Part shown: piece by piece, positions 58,442 to 64,000 of the stretch
Numbering within the stretch: position 1 is the stretch's first letter
Layout of the letters: each line of letters begins with the position of its first letter
Source: JAZKAD01 sp040389305
GTDB lineage: Bacteria; Pseudomonadota; Alphaproteobacteria; Rickettsiales; Rickettsiaceae
Direction: 5' to 3'
Assembly: GCA_040389305.1 (NCBI GenBank)
Contig: JAZKAD010000015.1
Span: forward strand, 1-64,000
DNA: 64,000 nt
Program-made: the position numbers and the translations under genes
Notes under the pieces: model-generated
What the model was told of the DNA's origin: nothing
Databases searched by the model: none
Seen by the model: only the letters and a program-made list of their open reading frames with translations

Positions 58442-59517
58442 ATTTTTCTGCAAATAAAGGTTTTTATCCTGTCTGCGTTAGAATAACTTAAAATCTCCAG
58501 AGTTTCAAAGCCATTTTGAGATAATAGAGCTTGCACTACTTCTACCCTATGTTTATGCGATCTGATTCCTTTCAATTTTTGACCATTTGAAATTTTAATA
58601 GGTCCAAAGTTATCTAAGGAAAATAATAAATTATCTTTAGCAACGAAGTATGTTTCTACTGCATTTAGACATGAGTTCCAAACGCACTTCATTGCGAACG
58701 AATTTATGTGAGGCAAAAATGATGGGTTGATTTTTGCAAAATATTCAAGAGCGCCTCTCACAAGTTCATAATTATATTTTCCTGAATAAGCGCTAAGTAA
58801 GGAGCGAACTTCGTGGTTAGTATCTACGCTCATTATCAAAAGATCATTTCTGTCTGTCATTTTTTTTATCTGTCCAATTATATGGCTCTGATCAGATACT
58901 AAAAAATTACCCAGTGTAATACCAAAAGACAATACGCATTTGGGGCCGTTATATTTTTGTTTTATTTTGATATCTAGATTGCTAAATAAATCAGCCTTTA
59001 AACTATAAATATCTATTTTTGAAGTATTATTTTTGACGAAGTTATGAGCTTCGGCTAGGTATTCCGCTGAATTATCTATAATATGATAGCTTTGCACATC
59101 ATTTGCATAACTAAGAATTGGTAAGGTTTTGTGCGTTATAGCATGATCTGATCCGGGTCCGATTTCAATAATCTCTCTGATGCCTGACAAATATTTCTTA
59201 AATATATCTCTTCGATTTTTAATGATATTAACTTCATCATGGAAAATATAATATTCTGGACAGTTTTTAACTAATTGATCATAAGCATCACTTGATTGCT
59301 TATATACATAGGGTAGGATATCTACCCCTTCTTCTGTCGTGAAGAATTTAAAGTAGTCTTCTTTTTCTTGTGAGGTCATTAGGGAGGGGGTATACTTATT
59401 ACCGGATTTGCCCAAGAATGATAAGTCGCCTTCTTTCTTTTCTAACTTAATAAGAGTGGAAGGAGTGTCTGTAGTCAAAGCGCCGGCTTGGGCGTTATGA
59501 GTTCTACTAGTTAACAT
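58438..59517 (-). CDS. EgtD-like SAM-dependent methyltransferase
   Basis: 359 residues resembling the histidine-specific methyltransferase family (EgtD, DUF2260). N-terminal NCPEYYIFHDEVNIIKNRRD corresponds to the family 'PEYY.tr.E..il' segment; SAM motif IIEIGPGSDHAITH (116-129); YHIIDNSAEYLAEA; LSFGITLGNFL; and MSVDTNHE. EgtD trimethylates the histidine alpha-amino group in ergothioneine synthesis, but no egtB-like gene is here and the first 45 residues are an extra low-complexity extension. A small amine-containing molecule, conceivably the product of the nearby CDPS domain, is a possible substrate; that is inference. Translationally coupled to the hybrid kinase. Confidence 0.8.
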   Translation of the reverse strand: MLTSRTHNAQAGALTTDTPSTLIKLEKKEGDLSFLGKSGNKYTPSLMTSQEKEDYFKFFTTEEGVDILPYVYKQSSDAYDQLVKNCPEYYIFHDEVNIIKNRRDIFKKYLSGIREIIEIGPGSDHAITHKTLPILSYANDVQSYHIIDNSAEYLAEAHNFVKNNTSKIDIYSLKADLFSNLDIKIKQKYNGPKCVLSFGITLGNFLVSDQSHIIGQIKKMTDRNDLLIMSVDTNHEVRSLLSAYSGKYNYELVRGALEYFAKINPSFLPHINSFAMKCVWNSCLNAVETYFVAKDNLLFSLDNFGPIKISNGQKLKGIRSHKHRVEVVQALLSQNGFETLEILSYSNADRIKTFICRKI

Positions 59518-59547
59518 AATTTATGCTTCTTGTTAAATAAATACTGT

Positions 59548-59576
59548 AATGTAAACTATTTCTTTAAAGATTTCAA
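59548..59576 (-). promoter_or_regulatory. Putative promoter of the methyltransferase-kinase operon
   Basis: On the minus strand TTGAAA, 17 bases, TACATT, placing the start about 25 bases before the ATG at 59517. Both boxes are near consensus. Confidence 0.55.
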
Positions 59577-59918
59577 TAGTTTTGTCAGAGTGTAGCATCT
59601 TATTTATAACTTATAACATCAAAGTAAGTAATATTAAAGATTTAGATCTTAAAATAAGTAAAATAATCTAGATTATAGCGAGCATTTTGTCTCTAATATC
59701 ACAGCTGTTTATCTTTTCTAAGCGACGAGAAGAGCGATGAGAAGTATGAATGCGCCCTGGTCTATGGCCATTTCTCGGGCCTAGAAGTTAGAGCTAAGTC
59801 ATAACTTCAGAACCAAGTTGAGATGTCATGCAGAATATATTCCGTATTTTTTACGGTATTGCCTATCCAGAATTATATATGCTACTATAAGTATATATAA
59901 TATTTAGGTTAAACAACT
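59577..59918. other. Divergent regulatory spacer between methyltransferase operon and luxR
   Basis: About 340 bases without a coding frame of note. It should contain the luxR promoter. Two dyads lie near its right end and are listed separately. I see no RNA gene. Confidence 0.4.
59845..59901 (+). promoter_or_regulatory. Two operator-like dyads upstream of the LuxR-type regulator
   Basis: CCGTA-TTTTT-TACGG (59842-59856, tight dyad) and ATTATATAT-11-TATATATAAT (59872-59901, perfect nine-base arms). The second ends 17 bases before the ATG and overlaps a TATAAT at 59896. Either could bind the HTH protein downstream. TTGCCT (59859) with TACTAT (59883) is a possible overlapping promoter. Tentative. 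Confidence 0.35.
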
Positions 59919-60788
59919 ATGAATAAGTCACTTATAGAGATCAATGCTTCTTCATTTCAATATATCACGAGTGTTTTGCCAGAGTTTAATCGTATATGCA
60001 AACCCTTATATGATTTCGGGGTTCCCTATTTCATCTACACAAAAATGTATAAAGATGGCTCTTATCTAAGGCTATCAAACAATAATGCGCTACATGAGGC
60101 CTATTTCAGTACCGTTAGTGATCAGGGTGAATATTATACTCATGCTCTTGAAAGCAACTCAATAACCTCACTTGGTGCAAAAAGTAAATTTTATGCTATG
60201 CCGTCAGATATTAATTTTTATGATAAAAAGACAAATTATGTAGCTCATCTCGCATGGAACTTTAATATCTGGCATATATTGTATACTTGCAAAAAAAATG
60301 ACGCAAATTCTATTCACTATTATGGATTTTGTTTTTCGCGCGATTGTACATATGCGAGTCAAGTTTACTTAAATCATCTTTCTATACTTGATCATTTCAT
60401 TCTCTATTTTAATGAACAAGCAGCGCATCTTATAGATACTACTGATAAAAGAAAATTAGCTTATTATAATCAAAATTTCAATTTTCAACAACCATCTCAA
60501 GACAAATTGCTTGAACATAAAATTCAGACTTTTTTAGCAGAAACGCGGCTTAAAAAAATCTTGATACGAGGAGTGCATAAGGAAGATATACCCCTCACGC
60601 CGAGGGAGGTGGATTGTTTGCATTATTTGTCTCTTGGGCATGGTGCCAAAAGTATCGCGAGGATGCTCTCGCTGTCGCCGCGTACTGTGGAATGTTATTT
60701 GACCAAGGTAAAAGATAAGACTGGGTATTCTTCTAAAACCAAGCTACTTGAGGCTTGGAGCAGGGCTGATGGTCTAATGATGCCGTGA
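59919..60788 (+). CDS. LuxR-type transcriptional regulator (solo)
   Basis: 289 residues. The C-terminal 226-282 is a GerE/LuxR helix-turn-helix: LTPREVDCLHYLSLGHGAKSI, ARMLSLSPRTVECYLTKV. The N-terminal 200 residues (IYTKMYKDGSYLRLSNNNAL) look like a PAS-like input domain found in LuxR-type proteins of amoeba-associated bacteria, not a clear acyl-homoserine-lactone-binding domain and not a receiver (no phospho-acceptor Asp pattern). No luxI is present. It is divergent from the methyltransferase-kinase operon, so co-regulation with it is plausible. The signal is unknown. Confidence 0.82.
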   Translation: MNKSLIEINASSFQYITSVLPEFNRICKPLYDFGVPYFIYTKMYKDGSYLRLSNNNALHEAYFSTVSDQGEYYTHALESNSITSLGAKSKFYAMPSDINFYDKKTNYVAHLAWNFNIWHILYTCKKNDANSIHYYGFCFSRDCTYASQVYLNHLSILDHFILYFNEQAAHLIDTTDKRKLAYYNQNFNFQQPSQDKLLEHKIQTFLAETRLKKILIRGVHKEDIPLTPREVDCLHYLSLGHGAKSIARMLSLSPRTVECYLTKVKDKTGYSSKTKLLEAWSRADGLMMP

Positions 60789-60849
60789 TGCGAGATGGAA
60801 GGGGTAATGTCAAGACCAAAGGCTATTAAAAACCCAAAATTTTGGCATT

Positions 60850-60880
60850 AGTAAATTGTACTTGTAATTTACTTTTTATT
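60850..60880 (+). terminator. Terminator after luxR
   Basis: Stem AGTAAATT / AATTTACT (eight perfect pairs, AT-rich) with loop GTACTTGT, followed by TTTTATT. Confidence 0.5.
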
Positions 60881-60937
60881 GATACATATTGGGTGGTCAA
60901 GAATTTTATAGACTATTATTTTTTGGATTGAGGGCGA

Positions 60938-62257
60938 ATGGAAGTAGCTGAGCATTATTTAAGTCTTGGAAGTTCAATAGTAAATAGACCGCACATCAGG
61001 CGTGCTCTATCGTATATCTCTATTGGGCTATTCATTGCTCTTATCTCTTTTGTATCTGTATCAGTCCATAGGTTCATAGGTGCTACCATCTCTATATCAT
61101 TGTCTGAGCCGGAGGAGGCGGAGGCAACTGATTATAATACGGTTGAAGTCATAGCCGCGAAGGGCGACACCTTATCAAAGATACTACTGAAGCAAAATGT
61201 ATCATACAAAGACAGTCGTAATATCATAGAGCTTTTGAGCAAAACTTCTCTGCCCACCATAAATATAGGCCAGAAGTTGATCTTCGATTATGATACGAGC
61301 TCAGTTGAGGATGCTGAGGAGGATGAAGCTTCGATAAGTCAAACTCTTTCTCAGATTGCTATAAAGATAGATAAAATACATAGTATAGAGGTTGTACGCG
61401 GACCTAAGGGGTGGGAAGTACATGACCTTACTGCTCCTCTTAAAAAAGTTATATCTCATTCATCGGCCGTAATAAATAATAGCTTCATGAGTACTGCGAA
61501 GTCTTTGGGGCTTAGCACAAGCAATATCTTAGAGCTTATCCAGGCATATAGTTATCAGATCGATTTCCAGAGGCAAATTAAATCCGGCGATAAGATTAGC
61601 TTCATTATGGAAAAGTTTTTTACGGAAGACGGCAAATTTTCTCATAGCGGCAAGGTTATGTTTGCTTCTATGAATTTAGCGGGAAAGAACTATAACATTT
61701 ATAGATATTCCAAGGATAATAACGATAAGTTCGAGTATCTCTCGGAAGATGGTCGCAGCGTAAAGCGTAATCTTCTTAGAACTCCCGTAAGTGTTGCTAG
61801 AGTGTCGTCGCATTTTGGAGATCGTAAGCACCCTATACTTGGCTTTACCAAGATGCACAAAGGAGTAGATTTTGCTGCTCCCGTAGGCACTCCTATATAT
61901 GCTGCTGGTGATGGGGTAGTTACTGAATGCGGATGGAAATCTGGTTATGGTAGATTTATTCAGATCAAGCATAGCTCTACTTTGTCCACCGCTTATGCTC
62001 ACGCAAGTCAATTTGCTAAGAACATAAAAAGAGGTAGCAAAGTCAGTCAAGGGCAAGTGATTGCACTTGTTGGAAATAGTGGAAATACTACAGGCGCTCA
62101 TCTGCATTACGAGGTAAAGATAGATGGCAGGCATGTAAATCCGATGTCCATCAAAACTACTCCAGGTACTGAGCTTAAAGGAAATGAGCGCAACCGGTTC
62201 GATAAATTTAAGCGTGAGATCCATACATTAGGGACTCAGCTTGCAAAAAACGCATAA
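60938..62257 (+). CDS. M23 family murein endopeptidase with LysM-like segment
   Basis: 439 residues. A short cytoplasmic start, one membrane segment (ISIGLFIALISFVSVSVHRF), then a LysM-like region (AKGDTLSKILLKQNVSYKD, IGQKLIFDYD, about 70-125), a linker, and a C-terminal lasso-like M23 peptidase (about 285-400). Zinc ligands appear in FTKMHKGVDFAAPVGTP (His, Asp) and GAHLHYEVKIDG (HLH). MepM/NlpD-type peptidases cut peptide cross-links or activate amidases during growth and division. All ligands are intact, so activity is expected. Confidence 0.9.
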   Translation: MEVAEHYLSLGSSIVNRPHIRRALSYISIGLFIALISFVSVSVHRFIGATISISLSEPEEAEATDYNTVEVIAAKGDTLSKILLKQNVSYKDSRNIIELLSKTSLPTINIGQKLIFDYDTSSVEDAEEDEASISQTLSQIAIKIDKIHSIEVVRGPKGWEVHDLTAPLKKVISHSSAVINNSFMSTAKSLGLSTSNILELIQAYSYQIDFQRQIKSGDKISFIMEKFFTEDGKFSHSGKVMFASMNLAGKNYNIYRYSKDNNDKFEYLSEDGRSVKRNLLRTPVSVARVSSHFGDRKHPILGFTKMHKGVDFAAPVGTPIYAAGDGVVTECGWKSGYGRFIQIKHSSTLSTAYAHASQFAKNIKRGSKVSQGQVIALVGNSGNTTGAHLHYEVKIDGRHVNPMSIKTTPGTELKGNERNRFDKFKREIHTLGTQLAKNA

Positions 62258-62283
62258 TCACGAAAATACCTATATTTGAGTAG

Positions 62284-63273
62284 CTATTTCCTGTTATGAG
62301 TTTTAAAAAACAATAGATGGCAGATTTTATCAGCAGACGCTCCGGATGATTTGCATTCAATCTCAGCCATTTCTAGGTTTTTCAGTACGTTTATAATACC
62401 CTTAGTTTCAGAAATGCTAACTATCTGCCTAAAATCCTGGACGTATTTAAAAAATATTGGAGGTTTTATGCTCTGTATAGCCGATTCTAGTGACTCCCCC
62501 CTATCTTTAAGCGAGACTGCTATATACAAATTAATGTAGTAGCGGATTAAGGCCCTTATTATCCAAACTGGTGATATATTTTCTGCGAGTAATTTTTCAA
62601 GCTCGATAAAATACTGACCGGCATTGCCTTTAGCAAATGATATGCATAATTTATCAGGTGAAGTCATAAGGCTTCGCGAGATAATCTCAGACACGTCACT
62701 TAGCTCTATATTGTCCTTGTCATGAGTATAGAGAAGGAGCTTACCGAGTTCGCTCATGATAAGAAATCTATCTCCCGCAAGATGCATTGCAAGGTACGCG
62801 ACGGCATCTGATGTAATTTTTTTCGAGCTCTCTGCGATTGTTTGCCTAATTAAGAGTGCTGTAGCTTTTTCATCGGCCGCGTAGCATCCAAATGAGGCGA
62901 GCGACTCTTCGGCTTCAAAAAATTTACGCAAACTTGAAGATGGCGAAAGTTCGTCCGCAATCAAAATAGGGAAATTATGTATTTTTCCAAGAAGCAAAGC
63001 TTTAAATGAATTATCAATGGTTTGCGGAACATCAGTTATTTTAATGATCTCGCCTTTATTAAACAAACTGGCGTTATTTAATATAATATCTAGGCCTTTA
63101 TTTTCTGCATCTTTATAAGAAATGCTTTTTATCTCCTTCCCACTTAGTTTAGAGATTTCAGTGCAAGTATAAGAAATAAGGCCTTTGTCGGGGCCGTAGA
63201 GTAATATGGCGGAGCTTTGACCGGATTTGCACCTACTTAGCAATGAGCCCATAGAGGCTGCGGTATATTTCAT
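62284..63273 (-). CDS. holA: DNA polymerase III subunit delta
   Basis: Clamp-loader subunit that opens the beta ring. 329 residues from ATG 63273 (frame extends seven codons to TTG). LLYGPDKGLISYTCTEI at the start corresponds to the degenerate P-loop of HolA (no Walker B), then ILIADELSPSSSLRKFFE and the C-terminal collar region with ISPVWIIRALIRYYINL. Sequence divergence is usual for HolA. It converges on the M23 gene with 26 bases between. Confidence 0.87.
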   Translation of the reverse strand: MKYTAASMGSLLSRCKSGQSSAILLYGPDKGLISYTCTEISKLSGKEIKSISYKDAENKGLDIILNNASLFNKGEIIKITDVPQTIDNSFKALLLGKIHNFPILIADELSPSSSLRKFFEAEESLASFGCYAADEKATALLIRQTIAESSKKITSDAVAYLAMHLAGDRFLIMSELGKLLLYTHDKDNIELSDVSEIISRSLMTSPDKLCISFAKGNAGQYFIELEKLLAENISPVWIIRALIRYYINLYIAVSLKDRGESLESAIQSIKPPIFFKYVQDFRQIVSISETKGIINVLKNLEMAEIECKSSGASADKICHLLFFKTHNRK

Positions 63274-63402
63274 GCAATATGATTCCTCAAACAACTAGTA
63301 TTAGTCTAGCGTATTGAAGCATACGCATCTAGCACTTATCATGCAAAATGAATTTAAAGAAAATAAATTTAAAACGTGAAGTTTACGAGATGAGGTAATG
63401 AG

Positions 63403-63479
<77 letters not shown>

Positions 63480-63667
63480 ACTATACACAAATCCATAAGT
63501 TAATATTACCCGTCAATAGGGAATGGATTAACATAGTATGGACGCTGTGAATTCTACAGAAATACCTGATACTGTCAAGATAATAACAATTATATTTGAT
63601 GTGATTTATAATTGTCTTTTTAAAAGAAGGACTATATATTCCGGTTAACAAATATACAGCTTTTAGT

Positions 63668-64000
63668 ATGAAAGAACGAATTCACGAATTGATGCAGAAA
63701 GGCAACCTAGATGAAATAAAGGAGTATATAAAAAGTAATCCTACATCATTAAGCGTAAGGGATGCAGGTGGTGCAGTAGCTTTGCATTATGCAATGCAAA
63801 GAGGGGAGCCGGACATAGTACGGTATTTACTTGCCAGGAAAGAGGTCGATAGGCACCCAAGAAGTAATGCTGGGGTAACACCCTTGCATGCTGCAGTGAT
63901 AAAGAATAACCCTGAGTTATTGATGGATTACGAATTAGATGAAGAAGTAGATACAAAAGCCCCATTTCTTCTTCATATTGTTGCTAATAATAATTGTAGG
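63668..64000 (+). CDS. Ankyrin-repeat protein, cut by the window end
   Basis: ATG 63668 with an open frame of 111 codons to the last base. Ankyrin units are visible: GGAVALHYAMQRGEPDIVRYL and GVTPLHAAVIKNNPELLMDY. N-terminus MKERIHELMQKGNLDEIKEYI resembles the opening of many ankyrin proteins. No Sec signal. The total length is unknown. A second ankyrin protein besides 38616; host-directed function is inference. Confidence 0.85.
   Translation, partial: MKERIHELMQKGNLDEIKEYIKSNPTSLSVRDAGGAVALHYAMQRGEPDIVRYLLARKEVDRHPRSNAGVTPLHAAVIKNNPELLMDYELDEEVDTKAPFLLHIVANNNCR

Noticed and set aside
61676..62224. 182-codon ORF antisense to the M23 peptidase gene
   Set aside because: Fully inside a well-supported gene on the other strand; no family resemblance.

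Overview
The window is an AT-rich, gene-dense stretch of an alphaproteobacterial chromosome. It looks like a host-associated Rickettsiales-type bacterium. The evidence is gene content: ftsA and ftsZ kept apart, dcd-secB, efp-suhB, AmpG-type permease, HdaA, RNase J, membrane-bound CycM with the aa3 oxidase genes ctaD-ctaB-coxF-ctaG, two ankyrin proteins, a TPR protein ending in a eukaryotic-type prenylation box, and REP/MITE-like palindromes. LpxI, LptE and a Wzm/Wzt-like ABC pair suggest an LPS-bearing outer membrane, unlike Anaplasmataceae. All family calls come from reading the protein sequences; no database search was possible. Three runs of exactly ten N (7681, 28488, 50755) are assembly placeholders, and two of them distort genes.

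Layout. 0-9 kb: truncated APH kinase, ftsA, secB, dcd, uvrD, TPR/CaaX candidate effector, ftsZ (true C-terminus rescued in another frame across the N gap). 9.4-9.9 kb: tRNA-Pro(TGG) followed by three decayed tandem copies. 9.9-16.3 kb, minus strand: efp and a degenerate suhB; asmA-like, ampG, ABC permease and ATPase. 16.3-25.3 kb: rimM, clpA, ccmE, miaA, a small secreted peptide, hdaA, rnj, a DHA2 exporter. 25.4-30.1 kb: ksgA, two divergent envelope proteins, a GT2 glycosyltransferase with its 5' end lost in a gap. 30.2-36.8 kb: parE, a transporter-sensor kinase, lpxI, trpS as an overlapping operon. 36.8-39.3 kb: a large unknown protein and an ankyrin protein. 39.3-44.7 kb: eight-gene minus-strand operon cycM-nfeD-trmJ-VUT-mazG-nudix-tsaD-dehydratase. 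44.8-49.3 kb: cytochrome oxidase genes interrupted by a MITE-like palindrome and an arginase. 49.3-51.6 kb: rpmF-fabH-lysE and bamE.

51.6-60.9 kb is the most unusual part. A consensus promoter precedes a small membrane ORF and an 883-residue protein that I read as PAS - tRNA-dependent cyclodipeptide synthase (CDPS) - PAS - histidine kinase - receiver. After rbfA, lptE and dapA comes a minus-strand pair joined by an ATGA overlap: an EgtD-like SAM methyltransferase and a membrane hybrid kinase. A LuxR-type regulator is divergent from that pair. A small-molecule synthase inside a sensor kinase, next to a candidate tailoring enzyme, a second kinase and a LuxR solo, suggests a chemical signalling module. 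The functional link is inference; the domain composition is read from sequence.

60.9-64 kb: an M23 endopeptidase, holA, tRNA-Ile(GAT), and the start of another ankyrin protein cut by the window edge.
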